NCBI GenBank assembly: GCA_914767715.1
Contig: OU612067.1
Coordinates: forward strand, 29,488,162 to 29,548,161
Length of the DNA: 60,000 nt
Source: Membranipora membranacea
Taxonomy: Eukaryota; Bryozoa; Gymnolaemata; Cheilostomatida; Membraniporidae
Direction of reading: 5' to 3'
Each line of letters begins with the position of its first letter. Within the stretch, counting starts at the first letter, position 1. The notes below the pieces were generated by a model, which was given only the letters and a program-made list of their open reading frames with translations, was not told the DNA's origin and made no database searches. A program made the translations under genes and the position numbers. This document shows, in pieces, positions 12,316-24,622 of the stretch.

Positions 12316-13491
12316 ATGTCGATCTTATTTGAGGCCGTAGAGCCTATGTCACAGGTGGTGCACGTCTTCAACAGATATGACGAGGACGCTGTCGATCGTA
12401 TGAACCACAAATACTCTACAATTGTATTCGTAATACTGGCTATCGTCGTCACCACAAACCAATACGTCGGAGAGATCATAAAATGTTGGGCCCCGGCTCA
12501 GTTTCCAGAGAGTTGGGTGGAGTACACAAACTCCATATGCTGGATATCTAACACTTATTTTGTGCCGATGTCAGAAACAAATATTCTAGACGCTCCTAGG
12601 AAAGAGATTGTATATTATCAATGGGTGCCGCTTGTGCTCTTTGCTCAGGCTTTAATGTTCTATAGCCCCTGCATTCACTGGTCCACGCTCAACCGGTCCA
12701 TCGGTATGGACATGAACAAAATCGTCAAAACCTGTCGAGATATTGAATATTTAAATCCTGAATCTCGAGACAAAACCACAAAGTACTTAGTGAAGCACAT
12801 AGACAGATCTCTACAATATACCAGAGAGATCAAAGCCGGAGGCTGCTCTCAGGTCAAATCAAGGCTGGCTAGTCTCGGATGCTTCTGTGGAAAACGATAC
12901 GGTAACTTTCTAATCGTGGTGTACCTGATTACAAAGCTGATATACATTGCTAACGTCTGCGCTCAAATGTACATAATGAACACTTTCCTTGGGACTGATT
13001 ACACAATCTATGGAATCGAAATCCTCAAAGACATCTCTGCCACCGGAGGGTATAAAGAATCTCGACGATTTCCACGAGTGACCTTGTGCGACTTCGAGGA
13101 ACGAGCTTTAGGACGTACAATCCCGCATACAGTACAGTGTACACTTCCCGTTAACTTGTTCAATGAGAAAATCTTCATATTTGTTTGGTTCTGGCTGGCA
13201 TTCATGGGTATCATTAACATTTTGTCGACCCTTTCATGGCTGTGGATACTATTCACCACTAATCGACGAGGCTTTATTAGAAAATATCTCAAAGTGTTCG
13301 AAAAATACAAAAAAGGCGAGGATAGAGATAAATTGATCGCTTTCTGTGACAAATATCTGAGGCAGGACGGCCATTTTGTAATGCGAATGATTGGCAAGAA
13401 TACAAATGAGGTCGTCGTTGGAGAAATGGTGGCTGCGCTTTGGGATCACTTCGGGCGGAATTATAATTATCATCGTAAAATGAATGTTTGA
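12316..13491 (+). CDS. Innexin (gap-junction / hemichannel subunit), single exon
   Basis: This is a complete 391-residue intronless frame with a strong start context (GCCGCCATGT). Four hydrophobic segments fit the innexin topology: about residues 33-51, 101-120, 196-218 and 286-313. The family signature YYQWVP is at residues 100-105, at the start of TM2. Each extracellular loop carries two cysteines: Cys57 and Cys75 in loop 1, Cys258 and Cys275 in loop 2. The N-terminus is short, as expected for a pore-lining segment, and the cytoplasmic loop and C-terminal tail are basic. Innexins oligomerise in the plasma membrane to form intercellular channels or hemichannels. The paralogue cannot be assigned from sequence alone. 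Tail length is typical and nothing looks broken. An untranslated upstream exon is likely. Confidence 0.95.
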   Translation: MSILFEAVEPMSQVVHVFNRYDEDAVDRMNHKYSTIVFVILAIVVTTNQYVGEIIKCWAPAQFPESWVEYTNSICWISNTYFVPMSETNILDAPRKEIVYYQWVPLVLFAQALMFYSPCIHWSTLNRSIGMDMNKIVKTCRDIEYLNPESRDKTTKYLVKHIDRSLQYTREIKAGGCSQVKSRLASLGCFCGKRYGNFLIVVYLITKLIYIANVCAQMYIMNTFLGTDYTIYGIEILKDISATGGYKESRRFPRVTLCDFEERALGRTIPHTVQCTLPVNLFNEKIFIFVWFWLAFMGIINILSTLSWLWILFTTNRRGFIRKYLKVFEKYKKGEDRDKLIAFCDKYLRQDGHFVMRMIGKNTNEVVVGEMVAALWDHFGRNYNYHRKMNV

Positions 13492-13494
13492 TCG

Positions 13495-15200
13495 TAACAC
13501 TACACGCTTCCTGTTGGTTTTATAATAACACTGTCGCACACTTGCGAAATATTCGTGCTCATTTATTTGCAACTGACAGCCCTAGCTAGATAAACAAAGG
13601 TTGTAACATACATTTCATTTACATAGTCCCTTATATTCATCGCTCTCTAAGAAAATAATTACGCAAATCTATTGTAAAGTGTGTAACAGTTATTATGCTG
13701 CCCAAGTTGTTTTTCTAACCTACTGATATTAATTCAATGTTGCCATGTGACAGCGACACCCAGTGCTCATGTCCATGCTTCAGTGCCAATCTACGGCCAT
13801 TTGGCACACAAGCAAGCTTTAATGGAGAGCTGAATCTCAAAGATTATGTATAGGATGGCATCAATATATATTTATAGTTTTATCCTAATTAGATTATTGG
13901 CTACAGTTATTCAGAGCTCATAGATTGTAAGGCCATTCGGCCAACTTTTTTACGCTCCAACAGAATCTCACCTCTTCCAGAAAAATTAAATGTTTATATA
14001 TAAACTATTCTGAACACGCCTGAGCTGAGTGAGATTTTTATGCTGACGTATAATCATTCTGCCAATTATAATTTTAACCTTACTGTGCTGTAAATGTTGG
14101 TTTTGTAATACAGTCTTCCAAGACACTAAACTGCAACTTTACACTCTCAGTTATATTCCTTTCTTGAGAAAGAGTCATTCATTCTTTGTGCTACATTATC
14201 ATAAGAAGAATTTGATTTTATCAATTTATAGACCAGTTAACTCGGATAAATTCTGGCTAAAAGAGGCGCTACTGCATAGGTTACGATATGATAAGGTTTG
14301 CAAGGACAAAGTGACTCCAAAATAGCATCAAGTCAGAAAATGTATGTTAGCATTTACATGATAGACTTCTTAATAAGTAAATAAATAAATGAATTATCAA
14401 CAGAATTATACATGTTGTTATCACCCAATAGGTCTCATCGACTAAATTTTGAATTCCATATTCTCACAATTTTGTATATTGATGTACTGAAAAGCAAAAG
14501 CAGGGGGCTTATAAGTTGATACCTGCTGACTAGAGGGACAGTCAGGGTGGGGGTAGGAATGCAAGATAGGAGAAGTAGTGAAGGTGTTTTTATGCCTGTA
14601 TTTTTTTGATATGGGTCTCACAATATCATGGATCTCCTGTCATCTCTCCCGTTTTACATTCCAGAATTCATTTTTTCCAATTTTTATAAAGAAATTAAAA
14701 TGAGCTTTTTGATAAAAATGTTGTGTGATTTGGCGGACATCCTGCAATATATCAAACTTAGTTGGCTTATCAAGTACACATTAGCTATTGTTGGTGCCAC
14801 ATCTTCTTTTGATATAGAGTTGTCTTCTTTTGATTAGAGAGAACATAACTATCATGTATTGCTCGCCTCATGTTAAAATTGTTCTGTTCGCCACAAAAAC
14901 TCTATACTATATTAGGTCTATTAGCTAGCCCTTATAACAAACTTGATTTATCCAAAATACTGTAAGGATGTACTACATGTTAAATCCTCAAGGAGATGGA
15001 AGTTATATAAGCAGAGTACTAGGTCAGAACTAGAACAATTTATTCATATTTATGAGATTTTAAGCATAATTAAATCTTGGATTCTTCTAAACACTGTAAT
15101 AGAGCAAATGGTCACAGTATAAAACTTTGAACAATTACTGATACTAATCCAATGTCACTGGATGAACTTCATAACAAAAGTGATAATAAACCACTCAGTA
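13495..15200. other. Non-coding interval downstream of the innexin
   Basis: This stretch is AT-rich without a recognisable exon or repeat. It includes the innexin 3' untranslated region. A frame at 14628-14837 has no family features. Confidence 0.45.
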
Positions 15201-15220
15201 CTATTTTTTTGTGTAGCAAT

Positions 15221-16703
15221 TCAGTAGGAAGATTTTATCAAGGCTTTATTACTGTTATTCCCATTTAATTGCTCTGGGCTGGGAGTTGATCTTTGTACAT
15301 TGTTGCAGTCAGTGTACCTGATAGGTGGGAACTTTGGGAGCACACCTCTCATACAACGTTTACTTCCAAAACCTCTACTACAGCATGCATCTCCATAGTC
15401 ACAGTCTGCATTGGTCACACAGATCTTGCCTCCATATCTAAAACCACCACTGGTCGGGCATCTGCAAAGTCACAACACTTCTTAATGCCTCTGCAATCCA
15501 GATCTTTAGTGCATATTTGAGAATTGTGGAATACTCTTCTGGGTGTGTTTGATGTATGGATTCTCAGTCCAGTGTTTTGGCCCACGCTAACAGAGATGGA
15601 AGGACAGGTTCCTGGCTTGTCAAGCTCTGCAGTGTAAGGTGGGTTGTCTGGAAATATAATAGTTCAGAATATGTTGGTTAAATATGATCAGGATTAAATA
15701 AATTTGCAACATTAGTTTACTGACCAGGACAACATGTTTGTGAGCTGAATATAGTAATGTTATTTGTTTATTGTTTTGTCTACAACTCTTAACAGACATA
15801 GCATAGAAGAAAGTCTCTGCATGTTTTATCTGCCTACTTGGAGTCTGGTGCTTGAATAAGACTAACACGCTCTCTATCTAGAACGTTCATCTATAGTGTC
15901 TTTCAGGACTACGTGAGCTAATCTTATCCTATCTTAACCATTACACAACAACACAATTGTTAGCAGTATCAACAAATGTTTCTCAGTCATTTTCGAAACT
16001 TGTTCTGCCTGGTAATCAACACATGTGTCATTCAGAGGTGCTTTGGAAACTGTGGCTTATTAGATATGTTAATATAATAGTACTACTCACCTCTCCAGCA
16101 GACACAAGAAGAACACCCGTTAGCTGCTATAATGTACTCTGTTGGACCTCCACAATCTTTAGGACAGGCTACTTGTCCATATGATCGACTTACACATGAG
16201 GTGATATTAGGTTGTACTGAAATTAAGAAAAAAAAACATTCAAATATCTCTTTGATGAGCAATTGTTTACGCTATTTTTACGGTTTTTACAAAAAACTGT
16301 TCATTCAATTATAGCTAAAAAGCTGAATACTGTAAATTTCTACCATCTGTGGGTAGGCAACTCAAAATTTACCATTTGCACTCAAATCCTGAATTTCTTT
16401 TGTTGGCTTTTCTGCCGGAAAGCAATGTTATGTGAAGGAAATATTTCTTTGTTACTTTAGATTGAAAATAATCGCAATACATTTTAAACTGAGGAATGAT
16501 TGATGTGACAATAAAATTATTGCCTCAGATCATTAGTAAAATTCTGTGTGATAACATATAATTACAATGTCCACATGTACAGCCTTCGTACTGGCATCCA
16601 TTCTCCATTCTAGCAAACCCTACATACTGTGGGCACATAGGATCACCGGGGCGGGGCTCACACATTTCTTGACTCTGGCACCAAGGAAGCTGCCCGAGAA
16701 CGA
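15221..16703 (-). pseudogene. WAP-cluster copy A: broken secreted WAP/antistasin-like gene
   Basis: Recognisable parts are exon 2 (16566-16703, Cys-rich domain), exon 3 (16091-16216, antistasin-like) and a fused exon 4/5 (from 15647 downwards), in the phases of the intact copies. The signal-peptide exon is absent: the upstream region homologous to copies B and C begins only about 100 nt beyond exon 2. In the fused exon, WAP-like domain 1 stops right after its CC pair and runs straight into the exon 5 sequence at its former acceptor, so intron 4 and the exon 4 tail are deleted. The join puts exon 5 out of frame, giving a TGA at 15415-15417. The WAP 2 core is still readable in another frame, but its terminus is also shifted by a small insertion near 15265. 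Without a secretion signal and with two frame lesions this is most likely a pseudogene. Confidence 0.8.
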
Positions 16704-17026
16704 CTGTAATACAAAGCAGTATAGAAAATGAGAAGACTCGTCAAACATAAGAAACCGACATGAGTGAACTGAAGGGCAGGAATAATTATTAATTAACTGC
16801 TACAGAATATTCCCTAGACGTATGACATCTGCAATAAGTTATCCCTCCCAATAAATTTTCCAAACTTGAAATCTGAAATGCTGGCATAGTAATGAATAAT
16901 CTAAATATTGGCTACCACACAGATCCTGCTTTGACAATTTGAGTCAGGTGCCGAGAGATTATTATAACATTATATTAACATATTAAATCTGTATATGTAA
17001 TATGTATGAATAGTATGAATGAATAG

Positions 17027-17115
17027 TATTTCCCTGATAACAGCCAAAACAAGGAATTATGTGACAGATTGGTTCCTTGGTAACCTCAAATAATGGGCAT
17101 ACTTGCCAAGTCTCC
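17027..17115 (-). promoter_or_regulatory. Conserved upstream block of copy A
   Basis: This segment aligns with blocks upstream of copies B, C, D and E. It holds TTTCCCT, then AAGGAA, GTGACA, ATTGGTTCCT and CCTCAAAT, and ends near a degraded ACTTGGCAA motif. It survives although the promoter-proximal exon 1 of copy A is gone. It may be a shared enhancer or simply a tract inherited by tandem duplication. Confidence 0.5.
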
Positions 17116-17489
17116 TTATTTAGGTGGGACCCTCCAGATTTTCACACCCACTTTCCTATTTTTTTTTAAAGTCTCGCTTTTTCCTCCAGATTTGAGCGAA
17201 AACAGCCCTACCGCAACCATCCAAGCACTTGTTGATTAGTAACTGGTAAGGTCTGCACACAAAATTAAAAGGAATTGTGCTACTCAATAATGTTGACAAA
17301 TTTACCTGTTGTATAAAAGTACAGACTTTTATTGTCAATGGAGTGGTTGATACTGGGCATTGGCAATGTAAGGGCATGTAAGTCGCAGTGGTACATGTGT
17401 TCACGGTAAGTGTTTAAAGTGTATTTCACCTCAGTTTGGTATTTTAGTACTAGTTCAAACATAAAATTGTTTGGGGTCAAATACACGTT

Positions 17490-17640
17490 TTAGCCTAGTG
17501 GATAGAAACGCTCTCAGAGCGTCATCAATTGAGACTCCGCCCGGACTCTGTTGGGGGCTTGCACCGCCCCCCGAACCCCAAGGTGGATAACTCGGGTGCT
17601 TTGCATTCTCCAAACACTGCAATGCAGTGCAGTATCGCTG
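17490..17640 (+). repeat. Possible tRNA-derived SINE fragment
   Basis: TAGCCTAGTGGATAG followed by AACGCT resembles a pol III A box and D-loop region. I do not see a clear B box at the right distance, and the downstream part is unusually GC-rich for the window. This is weak evidence. Confidence 0.25.
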
Positions 17641-17739
17641 CAAATTGAGATCTCCCACTTTTGAATTTAAATTACTCGGCAAGTAGGACAATGGGGTGAC
17701 GGGATCAGTACAGGAAAAGGAATCTGAAGACTTGGCGGT

Positions 17740-18430
17740 TTTTGAATTGAGTTGAGTTTATTTGGTAATTGTGTCAGAAACACATTACAATTTAGGCATG
17801 AACCATGACTCTCTCAGTTGTTTAGAAGACGAATACTAAAAGGCACAAAGCTGCACAAAAATCTCGATGTTCTAGTTTTTGGCATGATAAAATATTTACG
17901 ATAACTTTTATAACAATTGCGTAAAATGTGTCTATCATCAGCGATAAAATGTTGAGCTAAATTAAAAATACTCATGTCAACAAAACAGTCAGAGTCAAAA
18001 ATATAGCTCTTTTTTTTAAAAATGGACTTAAAAGCATATTCTTTTGCCTTTCTGTAGCACCAGTGTACCAGAGTTCGATATTATAGGTAAAAATGGGTTG
18101 GATCAGTGATTGGATAAAATTGTGTTGTTGATACTGGTTAGGTTTAAAATGTTTGAATCTAGAAAAAGCATAAGATCTTTTCTTCAGCTTACTATAGACA
18201 TATTCAGTGTTTGAGCGCCATTTAAGATCACAGTCAAAAGAAGTACCTAGGTATTTAAAACTATCTACCTTCTCTATTGGATTACCGTTTATAAAAATAT
18301 AGTCGTATAAGGCACAAGATTTGCTAAAATTCACAACAATCTCTTTGGTTTTCGCCGTGTTAAGAATAAGATTCACAGAGGAACATTGCTCTTTTTGTGG
18401 AAGAATGGTTTTCACTGAGCTTTGTGATAC
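17740..18430 (-). mobile_element. 5'-truncated non-LTR retrotransposon (LINE) fragment
   Basis: The open segment 17972-18415 resembles the C-terminal half of a LINE reverse transcriptase: an N-x-x-KT motif, then SFKYLG and a D-L-x-W motif, followed by the usual helical thumb region. The domain is incomplete at both ends and the N-terminal fingers and palm are missing. The minus-strand 3' end carries an AATAAA and short CTCAA-type repeats near 17740-17760. A CR1/L2/jockey-like affiliation is possible but I cannot place the clade. The fragment is inactive. Confidence 0.7.
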
Positions 18431-20500
18431 AAAAAATTCAGATTTATTTCAATGTTTGTTTGATTCACGCCCTTAGTTCAAAGGGCAGAAGGGAGGCACT
18501 GTATCCCATAAAAGCTAAATGAAGTGTTTCAAAAATTTTTGATTAATCCGCTGCAGAATCCAACTCCTTTGAGATTTCAGTTTGCTATTTATATAACTTT
18601 CAATGCTTCAGTGGATCGGGCAAGACCAAGGACGCATATGGGGCATACCGCACCCCAACTGATGTTTCTTCACGCGAGCAAGGATTCCTGATTTTCCTGC
18701 TATTTTTGCTGAAATTATACGGCCCAGATTTGTTTCAAGTTATTTTTCTAATTTTAGCCCAAAGAAACTGCTTACCATCCTTCCGGAAAAAGTCTGCTGA
18801 TGCTAATGAATTTAGCATAATTGAAAAGTATCAGGGTAACTCAATCAATTATTTCCCTACTGACAGCAAACTGGACTATTCCAGTCGAATATCAGGCTAT
18901 GTACCTCCCTTCTGAGACTCTATTTGCAGAGTGTTACATGTATTCCTGTCCATCTCTTTCTACTTTGAGGTCATTGATTTTGAAAAGTTCTTGGATCCAC
19001 AGATGGGCGGCATGGTGTCGAGACCAACTGTGAAATAATTGTTAAGTTTTTGGTTAAGCGCAGTACCAGAGAGATAAGCTAGAAGGCATTAACTTTTGTC
19101 TTTTGTGTATGCTACTTAAAAGAACACCATCCTATTCAGCCCAAAATGAAAATTTTAAATTTATTGAACCTTTGTTTTTAATTAAATAAATTAAAATTAT
19201 TTGAACACACATAGTAATAGGAATGTAGAAGTACCTCATGGTAACCTAGCCGTAGACTAGCAGTACTTGCTCTCCATATATTGGGCATCTCAGACTAGTA
19301 AGTTATCTATGATATTTACCTTGCTGGAACAAACATGATCATGCCATATTGAAAATTAACTTTTGCATTATTTGTTTTCTTTTAAACTTTAATTTAATAA
19401 ATAATTGGTTTTAATTCATTAATTTATAAATAACATTTTATTATTAATAAATAACTCATAAATAACCTAACTTGTAAATAAATGAATAATATAAGTAACA
19501 ATTGAAAACTATAAATATAACTAATAAATAATAATCATTACTGTTTTCCTAGAGAAGGCAAGACATTTGCGACCGAAAATATAATAAAGTGGATCACAGG
19601 CGATGCAAATATCAAACATGTGCAAAAGTTCGGAGCCTTGGTTAGTTGGCTATGATCTTTGCCTCATCATATAAGATATATCAGTGAGATGACTGTTTTA
19701 GTTGTTGAATGTACAGGTGCAACAGGATCATACCATATTGAAAATCATAACTTGCAAGATATCAATACACCTTCAACTTGTTTCTACTAAACGCTAAAAT
19801 CAGTTGGAGAAACACGAAATCCGGTCTCAAATTAAATACAGGAAAGAGGAGATATTATTCAAGTTGATAGGTAATGCTAATAGCTGTTTATGATAATAAT
19901 AACCTATACTAATTTATGTATCATGATCCAATGGTCAAACAGACTTAATGATGGCAATCTCAGATGATTGCACAATGTCACCATTGTTAACATATAATGC
20001 TGACAGCAGCCTCAGCCTCAGCTGATTGATCAATGGTTGCAATATCAGAGTGCAGAGCTGTTTATCACATTACTTACATATAGGCTTCAGCTGATGCTCA
20101 GAGGATTGATGTGTTGTAAAAACTAATTGAGGGTCTGTTAGACCTCAAACTTGCAATGCCTTTTTATCAGTCAAATGGGACTAAAACATGATTCTCTGAA
20201 CAAGATTAAAATGAGCTTTCTGTTTGAGTTGTCCTCTCATTAGGTATGCATACTGATAATTGATATTATTATTGTTGGTTTAATTCATCTTTCTAAAAGC
20301 CTGGTTTGTAGAGAAATAACACGGGATAGATTCAAATTTATATTACAGAAAAAATTCATCAACATCAATCTCTGAAAACAGAAAACAATCAAACTTGCTC
20401 TGCTAACACTGATTTTAGGCATTCAAACAGATGGTACTATGATTCATTAAAATCATCATGAAAAACAAGTTTAGAAACATTTGACTGAGTAACCTGAGTA
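18431..20500. other. Non-coding interval between copies A and B
   Basis: No exon is recognised. The part from about 19140 to 19520 is very AT-rich with many TAAATAA words. It may hold the 3' untranslated region of copy B at its right edge. Confidence 0.45.
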
Positions 20501-20558
20501 ACTGAGTAATTCTTTCTTGCAATTTCATAACCATTATTTTCAGTGCATATTTGTAGTT

Positions 20559-23500
20559 TTATGCCCAATCCACTGGGCTGGGTACGGTTCTTTGTATGCC
20601 ATCTACTCTGCCAGTGAATCTGATAGGAGGAAACTTTGGGAGCACCCCTTTAACACAACGTTTACTTCCATACCTTCTACCACAGCAGGCATCTCCATAA
20701 TCACAATCTGCATTGGTCTCACAGGACTTTCTTCCATAACGAAAACTCACACTTGTAGGACATCTGCAATGAGGAGAAAATAATAAATCGGAGCTACCCA
20801 CACAAATTGCGTTCCCACAAAGACATTCTAGATAGCGCGACATGTAAATACATTAGTCAATCATTATGCCTGTGTAAAAATAAGCAACCACAAATATGTC
20901 TTGTTACTAAAAAAATGTTCATTTAGAATATGATCATGCCCCCTTAACATCTCATTCTAAGTGGCTGGATTAACATTATAGTTAACTAAGAAAATTTACT
21001 CACTGTGGTTCAGGATTAACACAACGGTTGTCTTCATATAAATCAAAGTGACAACACTTCTTAATGCCTCTGCAATCCAGATCTTTTTCACAGTTTGAAG
21101 CATGGTAGAAGATACTCCGTGGTGTGTTTGAAGCAAAGTCTGACAGCCCAGTTGAAAAGTTGAAGTTTCTTTTGTTAGGAGGACAAGTTCCTTCCTTCTC
21201 AAGCTCAAATTTCGCGTTAACTTGATTGTCTGCAAACAGAAAGAAATAAATGCTTTGTAATTCATTATCAATCATGTTCAAATTAAATTCTGATTCTTTG
21301 TTGGGTAAAATCATGATTCAATATAATTTTTTATCGTTACTTGTTTTATATTGCTACTATCTGAAGTACTAGTTATTCTTCTAGAACTGTAGCTGCACAT
21401 GCACAGCAGATACATAATGGGGTTGTGTCAGGAGTTGTCCTTTATTATAGGGGGTGCTGAACAGATGAGACCATAGATTTGCACTTTTTTATAGACGCTA
21501 TCATTGGAGCAGATAACACTTTTTGGTCTGGCAGCCATGGAAATTAAGATAGAAACAATATGAGTGGATTTAAATGGGCAAATTATGCTGACCCACTATA
21601 TGGGAGAAAAATTTACTGCGAATATAATTTTATATTTATTATATAATATGATATAATAAATATATCTTCAAAATAAAAAGAAATGATAATATTCTAGCTT
21701 TGAATTTTGAATATTATATGAATCCACCCGGAAAATATTGATTGCAGAAAAGAAATTCAGAATAACATACATATTTTTAATGTTATTGTAATACAAAAAA
21801 ATTCTATATTTAATACAATAACTTAATATGTATAAAGAATTTTTTGCAAAACGAATTTAGCTGTTTATTTTAAGACCCTTCCCTTACTTACACAGAATTT
21901 CATTGTGATTGATCAAGTTTTTATATTTTAATATATTATTATTTAATTTTAATTATATCAAAAGTAAGATTTTTGGATACTTTTTTATTTCAGTATATAG
22001 GTAGAATTCTTGGATTACTGAATAATTATGTAGATCAATTGTAGTTAGCTGAAACCAAGGTGCTTTTACAGCAAAAGGTCTCATCTGCTTCCTTTATGGC
22101 TTATATAAAACTTTGCAAAAGTATGGGCTTTTCTGTAAATAATCAAGGGAGATTACTCCGAAAAACATAACCACATGAGTTCAATTTTTCTTCGCTGTCA
22201 AATAATGAATAGTATACTGACCTCTCCAGCAGACACAGGAAGGGCAGCCGTCAGCGGCTATGATCCACTCTCCAATAGGTCCACAGTCCTTGGGACAAGA
22301 AGTTTGTCCCGGAGATGTGCCAGGGCACGTTGATGTATTGCTTCGGGGTGGAGCTATAATCAGAAAAATTAGAGTAAAGTGGAGATAATTCCAAATTTCT
22401 TGTTACTTTGCTAGAGTTCGATCCTAATGCACCAAAATTTAATCTCGCAACCATCAGGTTACCAGCTCATTTCCTTGCTATGATGCTGCTTTAATGCTCA
22501 AATAATTTAGTAAATTAAATGAAAATATAGCAGTTTGTGTTTGATATTTTGTTGTTTAACTTATAAGCTCCCATATACTTACTTATGCCACAAGGGCATC
22601 CTTCAAAATGACAAATTGCTGCGTCGAATGCATATCCAGGACCTGGGCATGTTCGATCATTGTTGTTTTGGAAACAACTTGGAGTTGTGCACCATGAATC
22701 TTCCTGCCCAATAACAACTATAAAACAAAGCATAGTATTTAAGTACTTGGTCAAATATCTTTAGGTAGACAATACTCGTGAGAGGGAGAGTAAATATCTA
22801 AGAATTGAAGGAAAGAAAACAGTCTATGAATGATGTTACTCATCATCAGAATAATCATTCACCTATATATCTGTCGAATCATATTGAAATATTATCATGC
22901 TTATAATTGCTAATTTAAGGTACTCAGAGGTTTCTGGACACCTTCTTTTCTAGAGAAAAATCATGCAGCCATAGCATGAAAACCACATTTAATAATCACA
23001 TTCATCAAATGTATTCCATTTGATAGGTATTTGAGCACCTTTTTCTGTCACAAAATTCCAAGAAAATATTTAGGTCATAATTAGGGCAGTGTTATGGAGA
23101 TAAGCAGTTTTGACTTTGTGCATAACCTATTGTTTAGTCAGCAGCCACCGCTTGAAACCTTGTGTTATACATGATGATTTAATCTCACACAAAAAGACAG
23201 ACAGGAAAAGGAAGCGAGAGGTATACTCAGGACTCTGGAAAGTTCCTGACTGAAATTGTGGCATTTACCATCTCTTTCAAGATTTTTTTTGTCTCGATGC
23301 AATACAATGATTGGAATGAAGGTATGATTAAATTAATTATGAAGTATTAAAAAATCATAAAGAGCAGTTTTTAACAAATTTGCACGATATACAAACTCTG
23401 CAATTACCTGCCAAATAATTAGCTATTCTCATTTGTAACCTCTCTTTACCTTTAATGGATACCCACAGACCAATGCACTGCAGCTTCTATATAATCTATT

Positions 23501-24207
23501 TCATTGAAAAGCCTAAAATTCTCCAAAACCATTGCCAATAAATGTATTCACATTATCATCTGACGCATGTATAATGCTAGATGACTTCATCCATAAAAAT
23601 TTGTGGATGAGTTAAGCTTTGCAGTGACAGAAATGGCAGTTAATCAAGCTTGTACACAACATATTAGTCGATATCACACATCTCATCGTAGATTGGGATG
23701 AAGGATTATTTTAGTGGTATCATTAACTTCTACCAAAGAGAGGTTTGATGTTTTCACTGCTGAAATTTTGACGTAGCGCACCCGTAAGTGTTGTTCCCTA
23801 ACGATTGAGTGCTTTGGTTACCTCTGAAGATAATAAGAAATATAAAATATCCTTCTACTGCTGCTCATTGATTTCTGGATAGCTCAAAGTAAACTTGATG
23901 AGACCTAACAATCTAGGATTTGTCACCTGATTGGTGTGATATTTTTCATGATTAAAGTCTAATAATCTTTGAGCTCTACCGAATTCAATGACCAAGATTT
24001 TCCAGACTTTTCCAGACTGACCTTAATTCACATTCAGCAAAGGTGAACATTCTTTGTTTGTCGCAACCGGGAAATTTCATTCGAAAAACCTTCTTGAAAT
24101 TAACCAAAACCAATAAAATATATGAATATTGTTCGTAATGATTTACCTGTTGCAGCAATGGCTACTAGAATTATTCCAACCGTAACTCGTCTTTCTAAGC
24201 TAAACAT
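20559..24207 (-). CDS. WAP-cluster copy B: intact secreted antistasin-like/double-WAP protein
   Basis: Five exons, 5' to 3': 24147-24207, 22583-22717, 22222-22353, 21004-21229 and 20559-20763, phases 1-1-1-2, giving 252 residues. Exon 1 plus the start of exon 2 encode a signal peptide (core GIILVAIAAT). Exon 2 is a six-Cys domain of unknown type. Exon 3 is antistasin-like, with CPKDCG, then GCPSCVC at its end. Exons 4 and 5 each encode a WAP-like domain with the C-x5-C-x5-CC core (EKDLD and RGIKK in domain 1). Both lack canonical cysteines 2 and 7. A conserved tail follows (GVLPKFPPIR, ending PSPVDWA). Known WAP and antistasin proteins often inhibit serine proteases or act in defence or mineralised matrix; the role here is unknown. 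The start is supported by homology and TATA spacing. Confidence 0.87.
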
Positions 24208-24265
24208 TGTGATGTATGCAGAGTTGCTCACCCGAGTGTAGTTGCATCTAATGCCACCCAACCTT

Positions 24266-24271
24266 TTTATA
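24266..24271 (-). promoter_or_regulatory. TATA box of copy B
   Basis: TATAAA on the minus strand lies 59 nt upstream of the copy B start codon, in a GGTATAAAAA context. The spacing matches the other copies within 3 nt. Confidence 0.7.
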
Positions 24272-24512
24272 CCTTCAGACAAGGAAATTGTGTGGGATAA
24301 AGTCAAGTAACTGATACAGAATATCCCCTAAATGTGTGCAATGAGTCATTTCTTCCTGATAACTATCTGCAAGGTTTATATAACTGAGAATGTGAATAAT
24401 ATATCATCCACTAAGATCCCACTGTACCTACTTGAGATTTGAGATTAACATATTAATAGATTGGTGAATTTTAATGTAGAGAGTGAGATTTATTTATTTA
24501 TTTATATTTGTA

Positions 24513-24622
24513 TATTTCCCTCAAAAAGGCTAAATATAAGGAAACAGTGTGACATATTGGTTCCTCGATTGCCTCAAATCACCTGTGATGCAGGCAGACT
24601 TGGCAACTGTGGTAGAAGAAGA
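24513..24622 (-). promoter_or_regulatory. Conserved upstream block of copy B
   Basis: On the plus strand it reads ATTTCCCT, ATAAGGAA, GTGTGACATATTGGTTCCT, CCTCAAAT and ACTTGGCAACTG, ending GTAGAAGAA, in that order. The same order occurs upstream of copies A, C, D and E. It lies about 300-415 nt upstream of the start codon. Confidence 0.55.

Noticed and set aside
13008-13572. Minus-strand frames opposite the innexin
   Set aside because: They are shadows of the real coding frame on the other strand.
17280-17340. Frame ending in ACAACAG followed by GTAAAT, considered as exon 1 of copy A
   Set aside because: The donor resembles the family, but the 18 residues are polar with no signal-peptide core, and there is no TATA box at the expected distance.
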